From Stentor coeruleus (Eukaryota; Ciliophora; Heterotrichea; Heterotrichida; Stentoridae): a DNA stretch of 39,540 nt. Of the stretch, positions 30,105 through 39,540 are shown piece by piece. The translations under genes were made by a program, and so were the position numbers. Under the pieces are notes generated by a model, which worked only from the letters and a program-made list of their open reading frames with translations, was not told the origin of the DNA and ran no database searches. Numbering within the stretch: position 1 is the stretch's first letter; the number at the start of each line of letters is the position of its first letter. The stretch lies in the NCBI GenBank assembly GCA_001970955.1, contig MPUH01000697.1, positions 1 through 39,540 on the forward strand. Direction: 5' to 3'.

Positions 30105-30417
30105 TTATCGTAAAGAAATCATGATTGAATGATAAAAAATCAGGATTTTAGGTATTAAGTTTTTAAAGTATGAAAGATTTACTTAAAATACAAGTTTTTA
30201 ACAGTCGATTCTAGATTTAACATAAAATACTACACAATAAAAAAAATCTTATAAAATATTATCCTATTATACCTTAAGCCAAATTTTTTATTATAATAAA
30301 ACACAAAACTTCATCCTCAACTTTTAGTCCTATCATCCTAACTTTATAAGCAAATTACCTACATTTCTCATCCTAAACTCTAAAACCATTACCATTATTT
30401 GACTACTACCCATATAA
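30105..30417. promoter_or_regulatory. Divergent intergenic region
   Basis: Between IMP2-like and WD40 starts. The right part (30300-30415) is C-rich and G-poor, as before other plus-strand genes. No defined motif. Confidence 0.4.
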
Positions 30418-31425
30418 ATGCAGCTAAAGCTTAAGCAAAGCAATTTTATCGAAATATCCTCACGTGGTTCTTCTCAGTGCCTTAATCCTGACAACTCATT
30501 ACTCATAGTAGGAACACGTGAAGGTATTCTAATAAAAATCAACCTAAATACAAATTCTATAGAAAGACAAGAATTAACAGATTTAGGGAGTATTTGGTTT
30601 TTAGTAACACTTAATAGTTCAGAATTCTATGCTTGTGGCGCATCAGGAACTATATGTCTCTTTTCATTTGACATAATTTTAAAATCTAAACTTGCTGTCC
30701 ATACAGACGAAGTGAATTGTATTGCCTTAAGTAAAAACAAAAACTTTCTATTCTCAGTAAGTGATGATAAAAAAGTTATTCAATGGAATCTAGCACAAAA
30801 ATCTTCAGAAACTATATATGAACATAATTCCTCAATATATTCTGTAGCTTTATGCAACAATTTTAAATATGTTGCTTTTGGATGTGTTGATAATGAAATT
30901 ATTGTTTACTCTTTAGAAAATCGTGCTATAGTTAAGAGGATTAATGAAATAAATGATAGAATTTGGTGTTTGACTTTTACTCCAAATAATAAATTTTTAA
31001 TATCTGGTGATGAGGATCAGAATATAACATTTTTTGAATATGGGACTTGGAATATACTTATGGGTATTAAAGGACATAATTCTAGGGTTAGAGCTTTGGA
31101 TATTTCTTCAGATAGTAGGGTGTTAGTGACTTCATCTTTAGATACAACAATAAAATTATGGGATTTAAAAGATGTTAAAAATGGAGTTGTTAAGGAACTG
31201 TTGAAACTTGAAGGACATAGTGACTGGGTTAAAGGATCTATTTTTAGTAATGATAATAAAAAAGTTTATTCAATTGGTGATGATTGCAAAGTTGGTGTGT
31301 GGACTATTGAAAACCTTGCGAATGAATGTCCAAGAAGCTCTAGTGAATATAATTGGCTATATATCGTTGGGGGTTTTATTATCTGTATTGGGATAATAAT
31401 CGCTTTTAAGCTAAAAAATAGTTAA
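30418..31425 (+). CDS. Tail-anchored WD40-repeat protein
   Basis: 335 residues, intronless. At least six WD40 blades: examples are TDEVNCIALSKNKNFLFSVS-DDKKVIQWNL, HNSSIYSVALCNNFKYVAFG, NDRIWCLTFTPNNKFLISGD, HNSRVRALDISSDSRVLVTS-LDTTIKLWDL and HSDWVKGSIFSNDNKKVYSIG-DDCKVGVWTI. The C-terminus is a single hydrophobic segment (WLYIVGGFIICIGIIIAF, ~313-330) and KLKNS, so the propeller would be held on the cytosolic face of a membrane by a tail anchor. That pairing is unusual; SEC12-type ER proteins (Sar1 exchange factors) have an N-terminal propeller and a membrane span, but I see no specific SEC12 motif. Scaffold function is all that can be said. It converges with the coiled-coil gene, 16 bp between stops. 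Confidence 0.8.
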   Translation: MQLKLKQSNFIEISSRGSSQCLNPDNSLLIVGTREGILIKINLNTNSIERQELTDLGSIWFLVTLNSSEFYACGASGTICLFSFDIILKSKLAVHTDEVNCIALSKNKNFLFSVSDDKKVIQWNLAQKSSETIYEHNSSIYSVALCNNFKYVAFGCVDNEIIVYSLENRAIVKRINEINDRIWCLTFTPNNKFLISGDEDQNITFFEYGTWNILMGIKGHNSRVRALDISSDSRVLVTSSLDTTIKLWDLKDVKNGVVKELLKLEGHSDWVKGSIFSNDNKKVYSIGDDCKVGVWTIENLANECPRSSSEYNWLYIVGGFIICIGIIIAFKLKNS

Positions 31426-31441
31426 GTCTAAAGCTTAGAAA

Positions 31442-32824
31442 TTAATACAGTTCTTCAGAATCCAGTTCCGGACTTACACTTTCTGCTAGCATGTCTTCTA
31501 AAGCAGCAGCTTCACATTGTATGAAATTAATAATATCAGCTTCAACAGGTGTGGATTCATAAAAATTCAATTTATTCTCAAGTTCACTTATAAGATTTAT
31601 ATACCTATAATACTCTTCTTTCATTTTCTGATTTTCAACATGTAGATTCTGGTTTTCAGTACGGAAAATTTCTAGTTCAGCATTTTTTTCTATAAGTTCA
31701 AAAGAATCAAATAATTGCCCTCTATTCATTAGACTTGCTAAAGAGTTTTTTGCTGTTGCGATTTGGATTTTTGTTCTGCCGATATCCAATTCAAGCCCAG
31801 GCTCATTTACAATTTTACTAAGCATTTCTTGTAAGTTTTTGATTTTTTCTAGGTTTTCGATACGCAGTTTAATTTCTTGATTTACTCGTTGTGATAACTG
31901 TTTATTTTCTTGCTCGAAGTTGAATGCTTTTTCTTGGAAAGTCTCGATTAGGTTTGTAGAGTTTTCGCCGATTGCTTTTTTTAGGATTTTCGAAGCTTCT
32001 TGGTCTAGTGATGAGGAGTCTTTAGAAAGAATCATGTATGAGAGTTTTTTTAAAAGATTGCTTTCGTTTATTTTCTTGCTCTGGTCTTCTTGATATATTT
32101 CTACTTGTTCCTTTAAATTCATATTTTCTTCCTCTAGAATTTTCAGTTTTTCATTCAAATCAGATATTGTATTTGGTGTTGTAGAATGTTTATGCTTTAT
32201 CGATTCAAGATGATTTTCTAACTCTTTATTCTTATTAACCAGCTCACTTATCCGAGCTGAGTTTTTCGATATCATTTCTTGTTCAATAAAATTCTTATCG
32301 CTCTCAAGTTTATTTACAACCTCTTTATACCTTAAAATCTCATTTTCCTGCTCGAAAATCTGTAATTGTAATTTCTTAGCTTTTCCATCAATGATTTCCC
32401 TCATCTCTTCCTCTTTTTTTATTTTTGCCGCACACTCTTTATGTTCTTCTTTTAATTTTTCATAATCTTTTATTTCTCTAGGACTTTGACTGTTAAATAA
32501 TTTGCTGCCTCTTTCAATAAGCAAATTTGTTAAAGATTTATTATTTTTTTCAAGTTCTTGGATTTTTACTTTTAAGGTTTCAACTTTGACTGTGAGTTTA
32601 TCTGTTTTATTTTTTTCAGATGAAAGTAGGGTTTTTAATTCTTGTATTTCTTCATTTGATAAATCATTAAGAAGCCGAAGTTCTTCGTAGGTAGCTTCTT
32701 TTTTGCTTAAGATTGATTTTGTTTGTAGGGTTTCTTGTTGTGATCGAGAGAGGTTTTTGATTTTATTAGCAAAGTCTTCAACTTTACTATTCCAAAATTT
32801 CTCTTTGGCTTCAAGTTTATACAT
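31442..32824 (-). CDS. Long coiled-coil protein
   Basis: 460 residues, intronless, almost wholly predicted coiled coil with heptads of Leu/Ile amid Lys/Glu/Asn (for example EEIQELKTLLSSEKNKTDKL). It breaks briefly near residues 100-120 (GSKLFNSQSPRE), 210-215 and 360-375. The last ~50 residues become acidic (EADIINFIQCEAAALEDMLAES). No motor, membrane or enzymatic domain. Generic coiled-coil similarity would hit myosin tails, CCDC and centrosomal proteins, so the family cannot be named. In a ciliate, a cytoskeletal, basal-body or cortical role is the obvious guess. Confidence 0.75.
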   Translation of the reverse strand: MYKLEAKEKFWNSKVEDFANKIKNLSRSQQETLQTKSILSKKEATYEELRLLNDLSNEEIQELKTLLSSEKNKTDKLTVKVETLKVKIQELEKNNKSLTNLLIERGSKLFNSQSPREIKDYEKLKEEHKECAAKIKKEEEMREIIDGKAKKLQLQIFEQENEILRYKEVVNKLESDKNFIEQEMISKNSARISELVNKNKELENHLESIKHKHSTTPNTISDLNEKLKILEEENMNLKEQVEIYQEDQSKKINESNLLKKLSYMILSKDSSSLDQEASKILKKAIGENSTNLIETFQEKAFNFEQENKQLSQRVNQEIKLRIENLEKIKNLQEMLSKIVNEPGLELDIGRTKIQIATAKNSLASLMNRGQLFDSFELIEKNAELEIFRTENQNLHVENQKMKEEYYRYINLISELENKLNFYESTPVEADIINFIQCEAAALEDMLAESVSPELDSEELY

Positions 32825-33393
32825 TAATTATTAGATTTTATGGATTTTAAAATATTTTTGATTTTTATTATCAGATGATAATTAAGAGAATTTAATTACT
32901 TGGATTTATGATTTACTTAATATTTTTTCATAAATTTTGATTAGTTTTTAAGGGAATTTTTTGTTATGGATGGGCTTATACTAAGGGTGTTATTATAAGA
33001 GACTTTTAGATTAGTAAATTTATGATGAATTTAGAGAGTATATTCAAGTTGAAAATAGAGATAATAATTTGAAGATATGATAAAAATTATATAGTTATTA
33101 GGATTATTGGGCATAAATAAGATAAAAACTTCTAGTTATATTTAGAGAATTACTTAATGGGCTTAGCTTTTAGAGGTAAAAACTATAAAGTTTAAGTTTT
33201 GAATTTGTTTAAATCAATTTTAAATATAAATACATAGTTTTTGAATCTTGAAAAAGAGTTCTTATAATTGCACCCTTGGGAGTTTTCAACAAATTTTCCA
33301 CATAAAGTGCATATAAAAAGATTTCGGCACAAACGTTAGTTTTAAAAACCCTCCACCTAATATTTAAAAAACTCTTATAAAATCTCAATAAAT
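32825..33393. promoter_or_regulatory. Divergent intergenic region
   Basis: G-rich on the left (32880-33180), as upstream of a minus-strand gene, with C increasing at the right (33280-33380) before the membrane-protein start. No RNA or repeat noted. Confidence 0.45.
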
Positions 33394-34443
33394 ATGGTTC
33401 TTACAATCAGAACGAGAGAACAGAGGAATTTTTATGTGTGGAGCGTTGTAGGGATTTTATCTATATCGACAAGTTTCTATCTAAATTCAAAACAAATAAA
33501 AGAAAAAAACAGAGACTTTTCAAACAAAGACTTTGTCGAAATCTTAGATATCATCTTATCCCATGGAGCTTTCCAAAACATAACTTTGGGCTGCATAGGA
33601 ATACTATTAATCTTGTCTAGTTGTTTGAAAATGTACTTGCGTGTTGGGATTGTCCCTGGAATATACCATAGTACTCTGTGTATTCCATCTTGGGATTTAA
33701 GTTCATTCACTTTTACCACCTCATCAGGTGTTTACTACGGAATCTTAGGCTCTCTCTTGAGTTTCTTACTCCAAACAACCCAGCTTTACGTGCTCATAAA
33801 CCCAGAAGTGAACTCAATATTCCCACTCCAAATCCAAGCATCCCTAGGAATATTTATCATGATAATTATATATTTCTACAGCTATGAAACAAATAAAGAA
33901 ATCATAGGAAATCTCATAACCGTGATATCTGTCCAACTAATTCTCATAAATGAAAGCACAAAATACACTCTTAACGCATTCATTGAAGGATTTCTTTTAA
34001 TTACAATCACTGGAATTCTTTTATTCTCAATAAAAAACTCTAAAGTTTATCTTGATAGCATCAGTTCATGTATTTTAATTATGATAGGTCAAGGTATTAT
34101 TGGTATATTTCTTTTAGCATATTCTTATGCTTTTAACTTGATGAGTTTTTCATATGATATGTTTTTTAGTACTTTACTTTTTACTATAGGGATTTTTGCA
34201 TTATGTTCATGTGAGAATATTGAATTTGTTTATTTTTGTGCATTTCCTACTGTGATTAATATGATTGTTGATTTAATGAATAGTAATTTTGATAGTTCTA
34301 TATCGTTAAGTGTTTGTGTTTTTACTGTTACTGGGATGATTGTTGGTTTGGTTGTGGTACTTTTTGGGGATTTACCTTTTAAACTTTGTAGGAGTAGTGA
34401 GGAAAAAATACAAAAGTCACCTTTGCATTCACCACTTTTGTGA
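33394..34443 (+). CDS. Multipass membrane protein, unknown family
   Basis: 349 residues with about eight to nine hydrophobic spans: starting at ~13 (FYVWSVVGILSISTSFYL), ~61 (TLGCIGILLILSSCL), ~111 (GVYYGILGSLLSFLL), ~146, ~168, ~194 (GFLLITITGILLFSI), ~223 (SCILIMIGQGIIGIFLLA), ~252 and ~300 (SVCVFTVTGMIVGLVVVLF). A short cytosolic tail (CRSSEEKIQKSPLHSPLL) has possible phosphosites. I do not recognise the family; Cys and Ser are scattered and no transporter signature is visible. It ends in TGA. If that TGA were read as sense the frame would stay free of TAA and TAG to about 34640, but nothing else supports this. Confidence 0.7.
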   Translation: MVLTIRTREQRNFYVWSVVGILSISTSFYLNSKQIKEKNRDFSNKDFVEILDIILSHGAFQNITLGCIGILLILSSCLKMYLRVGIVPGIYHSTLCIPSWDLSSFTFTTSSGVYYGILGSLLSFLLQTTQLYVLINPEVNSIFPLQIQASLGIFIMIIIYFYSYETNKEIIGNLITVISVQLILINESTKYTLNAFIEGFLLITITGILLFSIKNSKVYLDSISSCILIMIGQGIIGIFLLAYSYAFNLMSFSYDMFFSTLLFTIGIFALCSCENIEFVYFCAFPTVINMIVDLMNSNFDSSISLSVCVFTVTGMIVGLVVVLFGDLPFKLCRSSEEKIQKSPLHSPLL

Positions 34444-35134
34444 AAATTTAATATAATGGATATTTTTAATAATTCTGATGAGGTTAGGATTTGTAAATTT
34501 AGGTTAAGAGTTTATATGAAATTTGATAAAGTTTGAGATAGAAAATTAAGGGGTTTTTTGGGTTTAAATATGCAAGTTTATGTAAAATATTTTTTTTGAA
34601 GTATAGATGAAGTGATGCTGATTAAGAGAGTATATCAATAGTTAAGGTATGTTTAATAATGAATTTAATAACAACTTTTTTATATATTTATAGGATATTA
34701 AATATGTAAAATTTTATTTATTGCTTGATTGCGATATGAACTTAAATAATTAGATCGTAAAAATCAATTTTTATAAGCATTAAAAAAACACAATAAACCT
34801 TTGTCTTGAAATATTATTATAAATTATGGTGAAAACAAATCTGTATTGCTCAAACTGATTAAATCATAATCACACATTGATAAGTAATTCACATATCAAA
34901 AACTATCTTAATAACTTTTCTAAAACTAAAGAGTATATTAAAAAGCAAACACATAAATAAAACTTTATTATCCGCACTATTAAAACAACAACTTTCAAAA
35001 AAAAAAGCATTTACTAAATATCAAGTACTCATTAACCTTATATATACAACCTATAAGCTTAATTTCACTCCATCACCAACATAAAAATTTAAACATAATT
35101 TTAGTAACCCATAGTACTAACATATAAATTACAT
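34444..35134. other. Intergenic with G-rich to C-rich switch
   Basis: G-rich after the membrane-protein stop (34460-34640), C-rich and G-poor (34840-35130) before the next start. No gene or RNA seen. Confidence 0.5.
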
Positions 35135-36883
35135 ATGAATTATTGGTATTCAAGACTGGTTGTGATATTGATTTTGAATTTTTGGCTTCATGCCAACTAC
35201 ACTCTTGCAGTACCATTTAACCCATTTGAAAAAGAAAAGTTCTATTTTATCTATGTAATTGCTGTAGTTTTTAGTATAGTCTTTGCAATGTTTATTACAA
35301 AAAGAAAATATCGCTTGCCAAGAAAACACATGATGACTTTTTCTTTAGTTTGTAGTACTCTTTGTATGATTCTTCTTTCAGTAAAGAATCTTGGGTCTTA
35401 TAAAGGAGAAATAGCCATTGAAGTCTTAAGCAAGATCTTTATAGGCCTTGGCTGGGCTTCAGCTGTTTATGTAAATATCACACTTCTAAGCTCTTTATAT
35501 GAAGAGCATTTCCAAGTGCTTTTTGCAACACTTAAAGCCTTTGGGCTTGCAGGGATTATTTTAGGGTATATAGCAATACGATATTCTTCATCTTTAAAAG
35601 GAGCATATATAGCTTTTGCTGTTATTTCAGCTGTGATGATACCTTTTGCTATTACACTTACTGGGGATATGTCATATATTCTTAGTGCTGAAAGATATAC
35701 TTTATTAGATTATATAAAAAAACCGGTATGGATTATATAGAAACAATTGAATAATGTCCTTTTTTTGACTTATATTTTTTTTAGTAGAAGCGTTTTGTTG
35801 TATTATATGGAAGATAATTTACAAGATAAGGTTGATAATGAAGGGTTGTTGTTTTTTTGCACAATTTTAGATATACTTGGTGGATTTTTGGGCTTGTTTA
35901 TATCATGCTTTATAAATTTCAAACTAGCGAAAACTGGGCCTTTTGCTATTGCTTGCTTGATATATGGTTTTACGTTTTTTATTATTGGACCTTGGGATTT
36001 GGTTTTCCCCAGATATCTTTGGTTATCTTTAGTTGGACTGGTTATAAATGGAATGCTTGTCTGGATTATTATAGTGAATCTTGTTATGTATATATATCAT
36101 AATAGCATTCATTTATACTCATTCACAGCTGAAGATCTCTTATCCGAATGCATTGGAGCTATGTTTGTTTTATGTATTTCTATAGGTTCCCTTTTTGGTC
36201 CGATTTTCTCTATCATTTTTGATCAATTTTCTAAAGCTGATATAACCCTTGCTGTTATTGGTTTCCTAACCTTTGCTGCGACTATTTTACATTCATCATT
36301 TAATATATCTAAATTAGGCAGTGTACATATAGTAGAAACAGCTCCAAATGAAGTTGATAATGCGAATTTAAAAGAAAAATATGAGATATCAGAAGTTATA
36401 GAAAACCCTCAGTCACCTAATAAAGATATTGAAACTCCACTTTCTGAAAGCCCAATTGGTCTTGTGTCTTTTAAAAAAGATTCCTGTGAAAACTATGATT
36501 ATAATTATCTTAATATACAAGCAGGGTATTGTTTAGGAGAAGATTTTTATAGCATTCAATTTGAAAAAGCTCGCAAAGCATTGTCTTTAAGTTTACATTT
36601 AAATAATAGTGTCCCTTTAAATTCAATTGGAGATATAGCAAGTGCTATTGAAGAACAAAAAATTGAAGAAAGTGTTAGTAGTGTACCTGAAGAAGATGTT
36701 CAGTCTGACTCTGAGAAAAAAGTTAAAATTCTCCCACCTGTGTTTAAGGAAATAAAAGTTGATTATGAACCATCTGCTGAACCTGAAGAAGAAGTTAAGA
36801 GAAATCCTACAGAATCATCATATCATATGTCAAAAGATGCTATTAAAGATTTAAGTGGACTTTTCCCAGATAACTCTGATTAA
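35135..36883 (+). CDS. MFS-like 12-TM transporter
   Basis: 577 residues after removing a 15-nt phase-0 intron at 35726-35740 (GTATGGATTATATAG) that would otherwise end the protein at TAG after six spans. There are 6+6 membrane segments: first half spans begin near residues 8, 34, 65, 92, 123 and 143; second half begins near 205 (VLFLTYIFFSRSVLLYY), with the intron falling in the central loop between span 6 and span 7. This is the layout of the major facilitator superfamily; UNC-93-like or nodulin-like members are candidates, but no signature settles it. The last ~190 residues form an acidic cytosolic tail rich in Glu, Pro and Ser, possibly regulatory. Substrate unknown. Confidence 0.78.
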
Positions 36884-37248
36884 TTTTATGATGCTGTGTC
36901 TTATGGGATAATTTAATGTTTTTGTATAGAATATGATAGATGATTATTTTTTAAATTAGGTTTTAAGATTGCATTTGATTATAAGGATAAAGTATAGTTA
37001 TTTATTGTTAGATTTATTCAAGTGTTCTATGTGTCAATTGAATGCTATTTAATTATATTTGGTATAACTAAAAAGTAATAATAGGAAAGTTAAATATTAT
37101 TCTTAATCATAATCATTTGAAAATACTTAATAAAGTTTTTCTATTTCTATGCCTTTCTCATATTATCATGTTTTAAATCAAAAAACCTATACTAAACTTA
37201 AAATTCTGTTCTCATTTTTCATTTATCTCCTCAACCAACCCCTAATAA
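36884..37248. other. Intergenic before the right-hand Ig-module gene
   Basis: G-leaning on the left and more C-rich on the right (37150-37240), the usual pattern between two plus-strand genes. An open frame from 37149 runs into the next gene in another frame and is not credible. Confidence 0.5.
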
Positions 37249-39540
37249 ATGTTTTTGTCCGGGTTCCTTTTATTGCTTTATTCATCATTCGCAAGCTACC
37301 TTCAATTCGAATATTTAACCTTTGTAAGTATAAAATAGGACGGAATTTATGCTAAAGGCAATGTCTACATTTATACCTCTTTTGGTATGATAAGCACATT
37401 AAACGCAAAATCTGTCGTGCTATATACTTATCCTTCTATGACCATAAGTGATAACTTTTATTATTTAACTGACTCAGGAGGATTTAGCTTTTCTTTAAAA
37501 ATTAATTGTACTGGAACATTTCAAATTGTAGCCTCAGCCCAAGATATAGATTCAGCATATTCTGATATTTTTTCAAGTACAACCAATGATAATTGCTTTT
37601 TATTAACAATAGACTTAAGCAAAGCTTCAGTATTTGTTTATGAAATATTTACAGTCCATATTTTAGCTGATCCTACCTATGAGGAAAATGTGGTTCAATG
37701 TGTGCTTGATATTTATGACCAAACTTATAGCGTTTTTATAAATAATAAACAAGAAATATCTTATCAAGAAACTGAATTTTGGCTTTACACTACAAGTTTT
37801 GGGGTTAAAAATATAATTGTATCATGTTACAATTATAGCAATAATTACATGTTTTCTAATAGTTTTCAAGTGTATTCTAATTTAATGAACAATTATAAAG
37901 TTGTCATGAATCTTAATCAGGTAGTGTATATATAGCCCAATGCTGCAGCTGAGATATTTTCAGTAATGGTTGAAGTTTATGATGATAAAGATGTAAAAAT
38001 CATTGATGAAATCAGCATTAATCTTTTAGTTATTGGGAGAAATGAGCTTTATGGGCATTATTTTGGGAAAACTTCTGCTGGGGAAGTAGTTTTTACGAAT
38101 TTGTCTTTTATGTCACTAGGTTTTTACCAAATAATAGCAACAAATTCTTATATACTTTCAAACCCTTCAAACTTGATATATATCAGCAACTATATTACAG
38201 AAAAATATTTTAAAATTGATGTTGAGGATTATGTAATTATTACTTAGATTCCTCTAAATAGCATCTTTAGTGTTTCAGTGGTTATATTATTAGGAGAATA
38301 TGTATGTTTAGAAGGAGAGTTTGAAGCTACTTTATCATTAATTGAATCTACTGAATATCTTCAAGGAAACTTGGTTAAAACTAGTTCTTTTGGAGAAATT
38401 CTATTTGATGATCTGGCTATTAGTACTGAAGGACTTTATACAATTTTTGCTTCAGCTCAAGGAGTTATAGGGCAAAGCTCTCGAGTTTTTTCAATTATCG
38501 TTAAGGATTATGTGAAAATGACTATAAGCAGCCCAGTATTTATTATATAGATTATAACGATTGGAGATTTATTCAATGTTATTGTAGAAGTTTATGATGA
38601 TGCTAATTTCACTCAATTAGAATTAGATACAACTATTATTGAGCTTTCGATTTATAGTGAGAGTTCTTTATGCATAACTTATTTAGCATCAACCTCTAAT
38701 GGAGCTGTAGAATTTAATGATTTATACTTAACAAAACCTTTAAATTATAGCATCACAGCATTTGCTAATAAGATTTATGATGCTAAATATGATTTATCAG
38801 TAGAGGATATTTGCGCTGATGTAATCCTTACAAACAATTCTATAGTAATTCCTACTTAGTATGAAAATGTTTATTCTATATTTTCAGTTACTGTCATAAC
38901 TTATACAAATTGCTCATTTATCGAAGTTTACAATTCCTCCAAAGAAATAAATATAGATTTTGCATTTGGGATAATGCCAAATCTATATAAAGTTACAGTA
39001 GATGGACGCGCTGTATTTGATAATATTCAAATATCATATGCTGGATACAATTTTATAATCGCTCGAAGAAATTATTTAGAAATTGGCATTTATGAATTTT
39101 TTATTAATGAAATTTATTTGAACACTAGTATTATAGGCTTAGAGGTAAAAGTTAAATAGCCAAAATACACTGAAGATTTGTTTACTATAAAAGTTGAAGT
39201 TTTTTATGACAGAGAATTTCTAAAGATTTTTGATGAACAAATTGTGAATATTTCCCTAATTCCTAATTATTATCTTAAAGGAAAAACTACAATGCCAACA
39301 AATCTAGGAGTTGCAATTTTTGAAAACATTTATTTTGTCTATCCAAGCTTTTATTACATATACGCTTTCATTGTTGATAGCAATTATATAATATCTGATT
39401 TCATGCTTTTTGATATTGAAAAAAGGTGTGAGAGTCTGGAAAATTACAATGATGGTATTTGCCAGCTATGCCTAGAAAACATGATTTGGAATAACATAAC
39501 AGAAAATTGTCAATGCCCTCAAAATTACTATATTACAAAC
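37249..39540 (+). CDS. Paralogue of the Ig-module surface protein (3' partial)
   Basis: Start ATG 37249, giving a signal peptide (MFLSGFLLLLYSSFASY) like that of the gene at 1-3286. Six phase-0 introns of 15 nt: 37324-37338, 37921-37935, 38233-38247, 38536-38550, 38845-38859 and 39145-39159. Exon 2 holds two modules (194 codons); later exons hold one each (99, 96, 98, 95 codons). Alignable blocks with the left gene include GTFQIVASAQDIDSAYS against GTFHIVASSKGIDSAYS, and VIGRNELYGHYFG against VIGNNELFGYAFG. At the right edge the modules give way to Cys-rich sequence (CESLENYNDGICQLC, then CQCPQNYY), like the growth-factor-receptor/EGF-like Cys repeats of ciliate surface proteins. It is open at the right edge. 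The role is probably extracellular structure or adhesion. Confidence 0.87.

Noticed and set aside
37149..37355. 68-codon open frame
   Set aside because: It overlaps the signal-peptide exon of the right-hand Ig-module gene in another frame.
1..39540. UAG read as glutamine, because several frames continue past TAG and one TAG aligns with CAG in a duplicate unit
   Set aside because: Every such TAG (and the CAG) is the 3' end of a 15-nt GT...AG segment. Removing these segments restores frames and paralogue alignment, and TAG ends other genes normally.
1..39540. UGA as tryptophan, as in Blepharisma
   Set aside because: Long frames such as the 1253-residue ABC transporter contain many Trp, all TGG. 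The only candidate sense TGA (24180) sits at a Cys position.
1..39540. CRISPR arrays, insertion sequences, prophage or operons of a defence system
   Set aside because: None seen; introns, spacing and protein families are eukaryotic throughout.

Overview
The window looks like macronuclear DNA of a heterotrich ciliate, most probably Stentor or a close relative. Four things support this: an AT-rich, gene-dense layout; tiny introns that are all exactly 15 nt where I can place them (GT...TAG, with one GC...AG, one ending CAG and one ending AAG); an apparently standard genetic code (tryptophan always TGG in the long frames; TAA, TAG and TGA all used as stops); and clearly eukaryotic genes (PSTAIRE CDK, CDPK, EMC4, STI1/HOP, Tctex dynein light chain). 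About 21 introns are visible. Many apparent in-frame TAG codons are the last three bases of such introns, so a naive ORF reading splits several genes.

Layout. 1-3286 (minus): large secreted or surface protein of repeated ~97-residue Ig-like modules, 3' end off the left edge. 3680-5812 (minus): TBC-domain/EF-hand protein with both GAP fingers substituted. 6508-10269 (+): full ABCC/MRP transporter. 10433-10576 (+): 47-residue membrane microprotein. 10821-11733 (minus): EMC4 and mitochondrial acyl carrier protein, 13 bp apart. 13319-14089 (+): six-finger C2H2 protein. 14567-15941 (minus): truncated haemoglobin and a PSTAIRE CDK. 16078-17955 (+): DENN protein. 18735-19172 (+): unknown basic protein. 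19468-19540 (minus): tRNA-Asn(GUU). 19794-21251 (minus): CDPK. 22172-22513 (+): Tctex-type dynein light chain. 23230-23448 (minus): small acylated protein. 23754-25016 (minus): STI1/HOP with an in-frame TGA at a usually-Cys position. 26810-28212 (+): zinc-finger/LRR/coiled-coil protein broken by an N and a 45-bp duplication (probable assembly scar). 28544-29059 (+): tail-anchored acidic protein. 29610-30104 (minus): IMP2-like inner membrane protease. 30418-31425 (+): tail-anchored WD40 protein. 31442-32824 (minus): coiled-coil protein. 33394-34443 (+): multipass membrane protein. 35135-36883 (+): 12-TM MFS-like transporter. 37249-39540 (+): a paralogue of the first gene, running off the right edge.

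The genes are mostly unrelated housekeeping and signalling genes, not a pathway cluster. The features that stand out are the two outward-facing paralogues built from 'one exon = one Ig-like module' units separated by 15-nt introns; a sharp strand asymmetry of G and C around every gene (sense strand C-rich and G-poor before starts, G-rich and C-poor after stops); and several conserved proteins with altered catalytic residues.
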